Part shown: positions 17,636 through 24,606 of the stretch, piece after piece
Layout: every line of letters starts with the position of its first letter
Position numbering within the stretch: the first letter of the stretch is position 1
Assembly: GCA_017460885.1 (NCBI GenBank)
Contig: JAFUAB010000053.1
Location: forward strand, 1-49,343
Direction: 5' to 3'
From: Lachnospiraceae bacterium
Lineage (GTDB): Bacteria; Bacillota; Clostridia; Lachnospirales; Lachnospiraceae
Length of the DNA: 49,343 nt
Position numbers and translations under genes: made by a program
The notes under the pieces: model-generated
What the model was told of the DNA's origin: nothing
Database searches by the model: none
Seen by the model: only the letters and a program-made list of their open reading frames with translations

Positions 17636-17863
17636 GTTCGAGTCCGGATCGGACTCGAACGGGTTCGAAGTCTCGCCGGACGCTTCGCGCCGGCTCGGTC
17701 GGTGCCAAACAGGCTCCACCGGAGCCTGGCACCCTCTCACGCACGCTGCTCCGGATGGGGGAGTAGGTTCGGTCTCCGCTTAATGCTATTTTATGGTACA
17801 ATTGAATCGATCGGATCAGCGAAGTGCTGCACACGATAAGTAACAGGGGGCGTACTGTGTGTA

Positions 17864-17883
17864 TGCACCGGGGACGGTTCTTT
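17864..17883 (+). repeat. REP-like short sequence
   Basis: The word GCACCGGGGACGGTTCTTT resembles the short dispersed REP-like sequences associated with Y1-type REP transposases in many Firmicutes. Only one arm is present and no transposase is nearby, so it is at best a remnant. This assignment is from memory of the motif. Confidence 0.3.
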
Positions 17884-17962
17884 ACGCCATGTTATGTCAA
17901 CCAGATACTCCGTTACAGGTGCATCCGGTAAATAGATATTTAATAGAGTAGGAGGAAATCAT

Positions 17963-18601
17963 ATGAAGATCGCACTTATCAACGAAAACAGCCAGGCGGG
18001 CAAAAACGCCGTCATCGAGGCAGCACTCAAGAAGGTGGTCGAACCTATGGGCCATGAGGTTGTCAACTACGGTATGTATACCGCCGAGGATGCCTGCCAG
18101 CTGACATATGTCCAGATCGGTTTTCTGGCAGCCGTACTTCTCAATTCCGGAGCAGCAGATTATGTTATCACCGGATGCGGAACCGGAGAGGGAGCAATGC
18201 TCGCATGCAATTCCTTCCCGGGTGTTATCTGCGGGCATGTTGAGGATCCGCTGGACGCTTACACCTTTGCACAGATCAATGACGGCAACGCCATCGCCAT
18301 TCCTTTTGCCAAAGGCTTTGGCTGGGGCGGAGACCTGAACCTTGAGTATATTTTCGAGAAGCTTTTCGGTGAGGAGAGCGGACAGGGATATCCGAGAGAA
18401 CGTGCGGTTCCAGAGAAGCGAAACAAGAAGATCCTCGATGACGTAAAGAAGGTTACCTATCGCAATCTGTGCGATATCCTGAAGGAAGCAGACAGAGAGC
18501 TTGTGAAGGGAGCACTTTCGGGTGAGCATTTTGAGGAATACTTCTTTGCCTCATGCAAGGATGAAAAGATCGCTGCAGCGGTTCGCGAGATTCTGGGATA
18601 G
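17963..18601 (+). CDS. RpiB/LacA/LacB-family sugar-phosphate isomerase-like protein
   Basis: This 212-residue cytoplasmic protein has the family core: an N-terminal strand-loop ALINENSQAGKNAVIEAAL and the signature ITGCGTGEGAMLACNSFPGV (residues about 72-91), equivalent to 'CGTGIGMSIAANK' of ribose-5-phosphate isomerase B. HVEDPLDAYTFAQINDGNAI matches the downstream segment that normally ends 'R.HNDANVL'. It is about 60 residues longer than RpiB (near 150), with a charged helical C-terminal extension. The changed signature and extension mean that activity on ribose 5-phosphate is uncertain. GTAGGAGGAAATC precedes the ATG. It lies directly upstream of ptb-buk. Confidence 0.75.
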   Translation: MKIALINENSQAGKNAVIEAALKKVVEPMGHEVVNYGMYTAEDACQLTYVQIGFLAAVLLNSGAADYVITGCGTGEGAMLACNSFPGVICGHVEDPLDAYTFAQINDGNAIAIPFAKGFGWGGDLNLEYIFEKLFGEESGQGYPRERAVPEKRNKKILDDVKKVTYRNLCDILKEADRELVKGALSGEHFEEYFFASCKDEKIAAAVREILG

Positions 18602-18632
18602 AATTATTCAGGCATCGGGAGTATAATCTATT

Positions 18633-18655
18633 GGGAAGATGCGGTGCGTCTTCCC
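18633..18655 (+). other. Intercistronic hairpin between the isomerase and ptb
   Basis: GGGAAGATGC (18633-18642) pairs with GCGTCTTCCC (18646-18655) around a 3-base loop. There is no T-run after it, so it is more likely an RNA stability or partial attenuation element than a full terminator. Confidence 0.5.
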
Positions 18656-18684
18656 ATTAACACAATTTACGATCGGAGGAAAAC

Positions 18685-19599
18685 ATGAGTAAGAGTTTTG
18701 ATGAATTGCTGGCACATCTCGGAGAGTACAGCACCAAGAAGCTGTCAGTGGCAGTGGCACAGGACAAGGCCGTACTTGAGGCCGTAAAGGAAGCTAAGGA
18801 ACGCAGGATCGCCGATTCGATCCTGGTCGGCGACGAGGACGCCATCCGCCAGATCGGCACTGATCTGGGCATGAACATGGATGAATATGAGATCATCGAC
18901 GTGAAGGATCCAATGGAGGCCGCATTGAAGGCCGTTTCTCTGGTTCATGACGGCACTGCTGATATGTATATGAAGGGACTGATCGACACCAAGTCCTTCC
19001 TTAAGAGCGTGCTGGACAAGGAGGTGGGACTTCGTACCGGTTCGCCGCTTTCACATGTATGCGTATTTGAGATTAAGGGCATCGACCGCCTGCTGTTCCT
19101 GACGGATGTTGCATTTATGCCTTATCCGACTCTTGAGGATAAAAAGTGGATCATTAAGTATACGGTTGATATCGCCAAGGCATGCGGAGTCGAGACTCCC
19201 AAGGTTGCTCCTCTTGCAGCTGTCGAGGTTGTAAATCCCAAGATGGAGACCACTGTTGAAGCGGCAGAGCTCACCAGACTTAATGAGGAAGGCGAGATCA
19301 CAGGCTGTATCGTTGACGGACCTCTTTCTCTTGATATCGCTCTGTACAAGGAAGCTGCAGAGGAAAAGGGCGCACTCGGACGCAAGGTTGCCGGAGATGC
19401 AGACATCCTTCTTTTCCCTGACATACATGCAGGCAATCTGGTTTACAAGGCCATCGTTCACATGGCTGATATGAAGAACGGCAACATCATCACCGGTACC
19501 AAGGCTCCCGTTATCCTGACCTCGAGATCAGACAACTGTGAGACAAAGGTTAACTCGATAGCATTGGCTGCCGTTGTTGCAGAGAGCATGAAAAAATGA
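18685..19599 (+). CDS. ptb: Phosphate butyryltransferase
   Basis: This enzyme converts butyryl-CoA plus phosphate to butyryl-phosphate and CoA in the cytoplasm, the penultimate step of butyrate formation by the kinase route. The 304-residue length is standard for Ptb. Family features include the N-terminal segment KLSVAVAQDKAVLEAVKEA, the DMYMKGLIDTKSFLKSVL region, and C-terminal LLFPDIHAGNLVYKAIVHMA with ITGTKAPVILTSRSD, as in the phosphate acetyl/butaryltransferase fold. GGAGGAAA precedes the ATG. It is followed by butyrate kinase after 79 bp, the classic ptb-buk order. Confidence 0.93.
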   Translation: MSKSFDELLAHLGEYSTKKLSVAVAQDKAVLEAVKEAKERRIADSILVGDEDAIRQIGTDLGMNMDEYEIIDVKDPMEAALKAVSLVHDGTADMYMKGLIDTKSFLKSVLDKEVGLRTGSPLSHVCVFEIKGIDRLLFLTDVAFMPYPTLEDKKWIIKYTVDIAKACGVETPKVAPLAAVEVVNPKMETTVEAAELTRLNEEGEITGCIVDGPLSLDIALYKEAAEEKGALGRKVAGDADILLFPDIHAGNLVYKAIVHMADMKNGNIITGTKAPVILTSRSDNCETKVNSIALAAVVAESMKK

Positions 19600-19678
19600 T
19601 TACAGTGACCGGATCCTCCGCAGCTGCCGTCCGACAGGAGACAGACTGTGAGGCATCCCGGGCAGAAAGGAAACAGAT

Positions 19679-20743
19679 ATGATCAAATCATTAATTATCA
19701 ATCCCGGTTCCACTTCCACCAAAATAGGTGTTTTTGAAGACGAAACCCTTATCTTTGATGAGACGCTTCGTCATTCCACCGAGGAGATCGCACGTTACGA
19801 AACGATAGTGGACCAGAAGGATTTCCGTAAGGACATAATCGTCAACTTCCTGGAATCGAAGGGTGTTGATCTAAAGAGCTTCAATGTTGTTGTGGGACGC
19901 GGAGGTATGCTGAAGCCTATTCCGGGCGGTACCTATCCTGTTACCGATGAACTGCTGAATGACCTGAAGGTGGGTGTCAGCGGACAGCACGCTTCCAATC
20001 TGGGCGGCATCCTGGCACGTGAGATCGGTGACTCTATCGGAGTTCCCTCGTATATCGTGGATCCCGTGGTAGTTGACGAGCTTGAGCCCGCATCCAGACT
20101 TTCGGGTGTTCCCGAGCTGCCGAGAGTATCCATTTTCCATGCTCTCAATCAGAAGGCGGTTGCCAGACGTTATGCAAAGGAGACAGGCAAGAATTACGAG
20201 GATCTCAATCTGATCGTTGTGCACATGGGCGGCGGCGTGTCCGTAGGTCCTCACAAGCACGGACGCGTTATCGATATCAACAACGCACTGGACGGAGACG
20301 GAGCTTTTTCACCCGAGAGAGCAGGAGCAGTACCTGTGGGAAGTCTGGTTAAGATGTGCTTCTCCGGCAAATATACCGAGAAGGAAGTATACAAGAAGCT
20401 GGTTGGAAACGGCGGCTTCAATGCGTATGTAGGATCCAACGATATGCGCGATGTTGACAAGATGGTCGAGGAGGGCAACGCGGATGCCAAGCTTGCCAGA
20501 GACGCGTTCATCATGCAGATGAGCAAGGATATCGGATCCATGGCCTGTGTACTGCAGGGTAAGGTAGATCAGATCATCGTGACCGGCGGTATCGCCTATG
20601 ATAAGGTTGTGGTTCAGGCTCTCAAGGACAATTGCGAGTGGATCGCACCGTTCACGGTATATCCCGGAGAGGACGAGCTGCTTGCGCTCGCGCAGGGCGG
20701 ACTCCGCATCATGAACGGCGAGGAGAAGGCCAGCGAGTATTAA
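19679..20743 (+). CDS. buk: Butyrate kinase
   Basis: The enzyme makes butyrate and ATP from butyryl-phosphate and ADP. The 354-residue length is typical. ASKHA-fold motifs are visible: phosphate 1 region [16 protein letters not shown] (residues 4-19), [15 protein letters not shown] (about 72-86), [19 protein letters not shown] (about 180-198) and adenosine-binding [12 protein letters not shown] (about 299-310). It follows ptb in the same orientation, with AAAGGAAAC before the ATG. Together they identify a butyrate-forming fermenter that does not depend only on butyryl-CoA:acetate CoA-transferase. Confidence 0.95.
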   Translation: MIKSLIINPGSTSTKIGVFEDETLIFDETLRHSTEEIARYETIVDQKDFRKDIIVNFLESKGVDLKSFNVVVGRGGMLKPIPGGTYPVTDELLNDLKVGVSGQHASNLGGILAREIGDSIGVPSYIVDPVVVDELEPASRLSGVPELPRVSIFHALNQKAVARRYAKETGKNYEDLNLIVVHMGGGVSVGPHKHGRVIDINNALDGDGAFSPERAGAVPVGSLVKMCFSGKYTEKEVYKKLVGNGGFNAYVGSNDMRDVDKMVEEGNADAKLARDAFIMQMSKDIGSMACVLQGKVDQIIVTGGIAYDKVVVQALKDNCEWIAPFTVYPGEDELLALAQGGLRIMNGEEKASEY

Positions 20744-20822
20744 TTCGTTAATAATTTGTTATGATTATTATAGGATAGCTCTTTGTAATACAGGGGGTGA
20801 TGATTATGGGGGAATGGAAATA

Positions 20823-20954
20823 ATGACAGATTATCAGTTAAAAGTCATACTCCAGTTGATCATCGATAAGCTGGAGAGCTGTAAAACGATCGAGGAATTT
20901 CAGAAAGCAAAAGAAGAGCTTAAAAGAATGAAAGAGGATCGGAAAGACCAATAA
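20823..20954 (+). CDS. Small charged helical protein, 43 residues
   Basis: The reading frame encodes MTDYQLKVILQLIIDKLESC followed by a Lys/Glu-rich helix ending KEDRKDQ. A GGGGGAATGG sequence lies upstream, and a seven-codon frame (starting ATGATTATGGGG) overlaps its start. It has the look of small accessory proteins common near regulators and mobile genes in Lachnospiraceae. It ends 28 bp before a strong terminator. Function is unknown. Confidence 0.5.
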   Translation: MTDYQLKVILQLIIDKLESCKTIEEFQKAKEELKRMKEDRKDQ

Positions 20955-20982
20955 TTCATCGCGTAGCAAATCCGGCGCAATA

Positions 20983-21018
20983 AACGACGAAAAGTATGAA
21001 TACTTTTCGTCGTTTTAT
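20983..21018 (+). terminator. Rho-independent terminator
   Basis: A 15-bp perfect inverted repeat, AACGACGAAAAGTAT (20983-20997) with ATACTTTTCGTCGTT (21000-21014), is followed by TTATAT. It closes the small gene at 20823. Confidence 0.75.
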
Positions 21019-21029
21019 ATAGCAGGCAG

Positions 21030-21299
21030 GTGGTGGGCGCCGATATTATCCTTACGCCTATACAGAACAGGGATGCGGCTGATTTCAATGCACAGTATCC
21101 GACATTGACGGTGAAGAAGACACAGGTATTTCATGACAGATTTATTATCCTGGACGTAAAAACTGTTTACCACATAGGCGCATCCATAAAAGATGCAGGG
21201 AAGAAGTGCTTTGGCATTTCGTTATTGGAAGATCCGGGAATGGTAACAGATTTGCTAAATCGGTTGAGGACGGTACAGGCATATGGAAATAAAAGATAG
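21030..21299 (+). pseudogene. C-terminal fragment of an ORF6N/HKD-type protein
   Basis: The frame from GTG 21030 reads ADIILTPIQNRDAADFNAQY and then FHDRFIILDVKTVYHIGASI followed by KDAGKKCFGI. This is the C-terminal HKD-like domain usually found at the end of longer ORF6N-type phage-related proteins. The N-terminal domain is missing and the sequence before it is a terminator plus an unrelated fragment. There is no good start site, so this is best read as a remnant. Its end overlaps the start of the methyltransferase fragment. Confidence 0.6.
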
Positions 21300-21751
21300 T
21301 CGAATAGATTCAGGAAAAGCCTTTGACTGGGGAAAGACTTCAAGGGAATATGCAAGGTACAGAGATATATATCCGGAAGAATTCTATAAGAAGATTGTGG
21401 ACAGAAGTCTCTGTATAAACGGGCAGAGAGTCCTTGATTTTGCAGAGAACTGTGCCCTGAAATCAGATCCTCGACTTCATCATCAAACAGTCCTTCTTTC
21501 AGTCTCATTTCACGGACAACAAGGCCTATTCTCTCTAATTTAAAGACCTCGTTGCTTATTCTGTCTGCTGACAATCCGTACAGGTTGCCTTCGAGATAGT
21601 TAAAATCTGCATATCCTTCCTTTTCCCACTTCGACACAGCCTGTGGCGTTACGTGCATCAGGTCGGCGAGAGCCTGCTGGCTTAAACCCTTGGCCTGCCT
21701 GATCTGCTTGTATCTGAGACCGTATTCTTTTGCGTAATCTTTTTCTTCCAT
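21167..21751 (-). CDS. XRE-family HTH regulator with chimeric tail
   Basis: Reading leftward from ATG 21751 (AAGGAGAAAGG just upstream), residues about 10-60 form a Cro/C1-type helix-turn-helix: RYKQIRQAKGLSQQALADLM and TPQAVSKWEKEG. The native sequence continues to about residue 103 (EGLFDDEVEDLISGHSS). After that the frame runs antisense through the methyltransferase and HKD fragments, so the last 90 residues are not native. The DNA-binding half may still be functional. An inverted repeat just upstream (21777-21802) is a candidate operator. Confidence 0.6.
   Translation of the reverse strand: MEEKDYAKEYGLRYKQIRQAKGLSQQALADLMHVTPQAVSKWEKEGYADFNYLEGNLYGLSADRISNEVFKLERIGLVVREMRLKEGLFDDEVEDLISGHSSLQNQGLSARLYRDFCPQSSYRILPDIYLCTLHIPLKSFPSQRLFLNLFDYLLFPYACTVLNRFSKSVTIPGSSNNEMPKHFFPASFMDAPMW
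21283..21443 (+). pseudogene. N-terminal fragment of a class I SAM methyltransferase
   Basis: From ATG 21283 the frame encodes MEIKDSRIDSGKAFDWGKTS, then YARYRDIYPEEFYKKI and CINGQRVLDF. This is the beginning of a family that normally continues 'VLDLGTGTG' (SAM-binding motif I). Here the sequence leaves the family exactly at VLDF. The frame stays open to 21543 but is then antisense to the XRE regulator gene. The catalytic domain is absent. Confidence 0.65.
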
Positions 21752-22070
21752 AACCTTTCTCCTTGTCGTATGAACAGTAATGTGGGCGCCCTGCTACATT
21801 ACAATCGTATCGTACCGGATGCTCTTATGCTATCAAAACAGCGTTGGATATTGCAACGGTGAGTTGATATGGCATAACAGAACAAGCGTTCGATTATACA
21901 GTCCGTTTTATGGGACATGTAGCATGCGTATACTGTTATCATAAGGAACCGCCCCCGACCGGGGGAGGGTAATCCTTATACGGAGACTACCTTTCTTCGA
22001 AAGAGGAGGAAGATTTCTACAGGAATCTTGAGGAGCAGAAGATCCGGTCTATTGAGAAGGGAGACAGCAA
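21752..22070. other. 319-bp intergenic region left of the small gene at 22071
   Basis: It holds the XRE leader, the inverted repeat described separately, a short GC hairpin CCCCCGACCGGGGG near 21952-21965, and from 21973 the end of a broken gene. No complete gene is visible. Confidence 0.4.
21777..21802. promoter_or_regulatory. Inverted repeat upstream of the XRE gene, candidate operator
   Basis: GTAATGT (21777-21783) and ACATTAC (21796-21802) flank a GC-rich centre containing GGGCGCCC. It lies 26 bp upstream of the XRE start codon, where an autorepressor would bind. Confidence 0.4.
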
Positions 22071-22074
22071 ATGA
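21973..22074 (+). pseudogene. C-terminal remnant of an unknown gene
   Basis: The frame opens after a TAA at 21970 and reads SLYGDYLSSKEEEDFYRNLE followed by EQKIRSIEKGDSK and a TGA that overlaps the next ATG (ATGA). There is no start codon, and codon quality is good. The natural-looking ATGA coupling suggests it is the intact tail of a gene whose body was deleted. Confidence 0.4.
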
Positions 22075-22268
22075 ATGCGATGACTTTTTCAAACTGGTGC
22101 GAGAGCATAGTCAGTGAGCTCATGGAAGACGAGTGGTATAGGGAAACCTCGTCCAAAGAGAAGATCCGCGAACAGGCAAGGGAGTTTGCCGAGGATCTCA
22201 GGTTTTACTTTAACAAGAAGTTTACTCCTGCCGATATTGCAGGCAGATGGTGGGCGATAACGTTGTAA
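22071..22268 (+). CDS. Small 65-residue protein ending in AGRWWAITL
   Basis: The protein begins MNAMTFSNWCESIVSELMED and ends FTPADIAGRWWAITL, with an amphipathic, acidic and basic helix between. No domain is recognised. GAAGGGAGACAGC precedes the ATG. A near copy of the DNA for its AGRWWA end (17 of 18 bases) occurs at 21022-21039, so a second copy of this gene once existed nearby. It lies 103 bp upstream of hsdM. Confidence 0.5.
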   Translation: MNAMTFSNWCESIVSELMEDEWYRETSSKEKIREQAREFAEDLRFYFNKKFTPADIAGRWWAITL

Positions 22269-22371
22269 TATGATAAAATACGCTTAAAAGTCATTTTGAC
22301 GATTTCGGATGGGCTTTTATGCTATTCCAGAAAAAAAGAGTCGAACAGAATAAATGTTACGAGGTGAGAAG

Positions 22372-23967
22372 ATGGCAGACGGCAAGGAATTATTGGCGGT
22401 ATTGTGGAGCGGAGCGGACGTCCTGCGGGGCAAGATGGACGCAAATGAATATAAGACCTATCTGCTCGGACTCGTTTTCTTTAAATACCTGTCGGATTCA
22501 TATCTTGTGTCCGCATACGACCTTCTGGAGGACAAACAGCCGGACTCCATGGAAGAAGCTCAGGCCGTTTATGAAGACGTTTTTCAATCTGAGGACAGGG
22601 ATGATCTTCTTGATGAGATGAAGAATTCAAAGCATTTCATCCTGGATCCCGACATGACGTACGTCAGGCTTCTTAAGGAGGCAAAAAACAATTCATTTGA
22701 CAGAGCCGGGCTTCAGGCGGCATTTAACCGCATAGAGGAATCTGATGAATTGTTTGAGGGATTGTTTAAGGACGTGGACCTGTATTCCAATCGTCTCGGA
22801 ACCAACGACCAGAAGCAGAGCGCGACCATAGCGGAGGTCATCAAGGTTCTTGAAGGGGCTGATCTCATACATAGCGAGGGAGACGTGCTTGGCAATGCCT
22901 ACGAATACCTCATAGGACAGTTTGCCTCCGAAACCGGCAAAAAGGCCGGAGAGTTCTATACCCCTCACGGACCGGCTCAGATCCTGTGCAGGATCGCCAT
23001 GTCAGGGCAGGAGGGCAAAAAAGGCCTGCAGGTTTATGATCCATGCATGGGTTCCGGTTCTCTCATGCTAAGTTGCCGCAATTATTCCGATGAACCTGAT
23101 TACATCAAGTATTACGGACAGGAACTCATGCCGTCCACCTATAATCTTGCACGCATGAACATGTTCCTTCATGGAGTCGCGCCCGAAAACCAGCACCTGC
23201 ACAATGGTGACACGCTGGATGCCGACTGGCCCGTGGGGGAGGATACGGAATTCGACGTCGTGGCCATGAATCCGCCCTACTCTGCTAACTGGAGCGCCGC
23301 AGAAGGCTTTAAGCAGGATGAGCGCTTCATGGATTATGGCGGGAAGCTCGCGCCCAAGTCAAAGGCAGACTATGCGTTTCTCCTGCACGGTTTTTATCAT
23401 CTGAAGCAGACGGGAACGATGGCTATCGTCCTGCCGCACGGCGTGCTGTTCAGGGGCGCGGCGGAGGGCGCCATCAGGGAGATCCTCCTGCAGAACGGCT
23501 CAATATATGCCGTGATCGGGCTGCCGTCAAACATGTTCTACAACACGTCCATTCCCACCTGCATCATAGTCTTAAAGAAACACCGGGAGGGCAGGGACGT
23601 GCTCTTCATCGACGCGTCCGGCCTGTATGAAAAAGAAAAAAAGCAGAACGTTATGAATGAGGAGCACATAAACAGGGTCGTGGAGCTCTACAACAACAGG
23701 GAAACCGTTGATAAGCTGACTCATCTGGCCTCATTTGATGAGATAAAGGCAAACGGCTATAACCTGAACATTCCCAGGTACGTGGATTCCGGTGAAGAAG
23801 AGGAAGAGATAGATTTAAACAGGCTGTCAGACGAGCTTCAGTCCACGAATAAGGCCATCAGAGAGGACGGGGATGCCCTGATGAGGATGTTTGATGACCT
23901 GACGTTTGCCACGCCCGAGACGCAGGCTGCCGTATCCCGTTTCATTGAAGTTTTCCGTGAGGGCTGA
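22372..23967 (+). CDS. hsdM: Type I restriction-modification methyltransferase subunit
   Basis: HsdM transfers methyl groups from SAM to adenine in the bipartite site chosen by HsdS. The 531-residue protein has the N-terminal helical domain (LRGKMDANEYKTYLLGLVFF) and the N6-adenine methyltransferase domain. Motif I is DPCMGSGSL from residue 223 and motif IV is NPPYS from residue 300. The GEFYTPHG and YYGQELMPSTYNLARMN segments are typical. ATG 22372 is chosen over ATG 22354 because GAGGTGAG lies directly before it. It starts the operon hsdM-MNT-HEPN-hsdS-hsdR. Confidence 0.93.
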   Translation: MADGKELLAVLWSGADVLRGKMDANEYKTYLLGLVFFKYLSDSYLVSAYDLLEDKQPDSMEEAQAVYEDVFQSEDRDDLLDEMKNSKHFILDPDMTYVRLLKEAKNNSFDRAGLQAAFNRIEESDELFEGLFKDVDLYSNRLGTNDQKQSATIAEVIKVLEGADLIHSEGDVLGNAYEYLIGQFASETGKKAGEFYTPHGPAQILCRIAMSGQEGKKGLQVYDPCMGSGSLMLSCRNYSDEPDYIKYYGQELMPSTYNLARMNMFLHGVAPENQHLHNGDTLDADWPVGEDTEFDVVAMNPPYSANWSAAEGFKQDERFMDYGGKLAPKSKADYAFLLHGFYHLKQTGTMAIVLPHGVLFRGAAEGAIREILLQNGSIYAVIGLPSNMFYNTSIPTCIIVLKKHREGRDVLFIDASGLYEKEKKQNVMNEEHINRVVELYNNRETVDKLTHLASFDEIKANGYNLNIPRYVDSGEEEEEIDLNRLSDELQSTNKAIREDGDALMRMFDDLTFATPETQAAVSRFIEVFREG

Positions 23968-24044
23968 TGAGGAGCATGACGTTGGGAATAAGGTTTATGG
24001 CATGAGATAAAGAATGGAAACGGCGACGATGGAGGATAATGATC

Positions 24045-24386
24045 ATGAGAAAGGAAACGATAGATAATGCCATGAGAGATTTGTCGGCAGGGGCAAAGGT
24101 CGTTTACGGAGATAAGCTCCGCGAAGTCATTTTGTTTGGTTCGTGCGCAAGGGGTGATTTTGATGAGGAAAGTGACGTGGACGTCATGATACTGCTTGAC
24201 GTAAGTAAACTGGAAGCGGTAAGCGAAAGGGATAAAATTCGCACCGTTATTCATGGACTGGACAGGAAGTATGACTATGAGCTATTGTTCTCGCCCATTG
24301 TGCAAAGCTATTCGGAATTCAATTATTGGTCGGATGCTTTACCTTTTTACCGTAACATAAAGAAAGAGGGAGTAAGGTATGCGTGA
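24045..24386 (+). CDS. MNT-type minimal nucleotidyltransferase (antitoxin-like)
   Basis: This 113-residue protein has the MNT signature GSCARGDFDEESDVDVM: G32-S33, then R36-G37 and the metal-binding pair D44 and D46. Such proteins pair with HEPN ribonucleases; in characterised MntA-HepT systems the nucleotidyltransferase AMPylates and silences the HEPN toxin. ATG 24045 is preferred because GGAGGA is 8 bases upstream; ATG 24039 is too close. Its stop overlaps the start of the adjacent HEPN remnant by 8 bp. The location between hsdM and hsdS is notable. Confidence 0.8.
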   Translation: MRKETIDNAMRDLSAGAKVVYGDKLREVILFGSCARGDFDEESDVDVMILLDVSKLEAVSERDKIRTVIHGLDRKYDYELLFSPIVQSYSEFNYWSDALPFYRNIKKEGVRYA

Positions 24387-24606
24387 ATCAGGAAATACGG
24401 CAAGCGATCTTGCGAAATACAGGATAGAGAGGGCTGAGGAAGACTATAGGAGCGCAGTGCTGCTTTGTGAAATCCGGAATTTTTCGGATTATGATGACAT
24501 GTTTATAGCCAGCAAAAGCCAGACAGAGGAGCAGGTGAAAAATCCCAGAATAGTGATAGATACGGTTAAAGGATTTCTTGTTAAGGAGGGTATCATAGAT
24601 GAGTGA
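24379..24606 (+). pseudogene. HEPN-domain protein with internal deletion
   Basis: The 75-residue product begins like a HEPN partner of MNT proteins (DLAKYRIERAEEDYRSAVLL). It then jumps, after CEIRNF, to what is normally the last third of the family (SDYDDMFIASKSQTEEQVK and a final helix). The missing middle, roughly 55-65 residues in relatives, contains the R-x4-6-H catalytic motif, and no such motif remains. The frame is intact, with start and stop overlapping both neighbours by 8 bp, so the deletion preserved translational coupling to hsdS. It cannot be an active HEPN ribonuclease of the usual kind. Confidence 0.65.

Larger units (their letters stand above)
17590..17962 (+). other. Hairpin-rich spacer with a 13-bp copy of the tRNA-Arg 3' end
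   Basis: This 373-bp stretch has no protein gene. Beyond the terminator it contains two further strong inverted repeats: GTTCGAGTCCG/CGGACTCGAAC (17636-17660), and GTGCCA...GGCTCC/GGAGCC...TGGCAC (17702-17732). Immediately after comes CCTCTCACGCACG (17733-17745), an exact copy of the last 13 bases of the tRNA (17577-17589). The GC-rich piece from 17640 to 17760 also contains T-arm-like GGTTCGA words. It could be a decayed attachment site or tRNA-derived remnant. Confidence 0.6.

Noticed and set aside
17516-17962. Active integrative element at tRNA-Arg
   Set aside because: There is no integrase and the repeats are only 150 bp apart; at most a scar remains, which is reported as a finding with low weight.
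22354-22371. ATG 22354 as hsdM start
   Set aside because: The GAGGTGAG ribosome site would fall inside the coding region; ATG 22372 is properly spaced from it.
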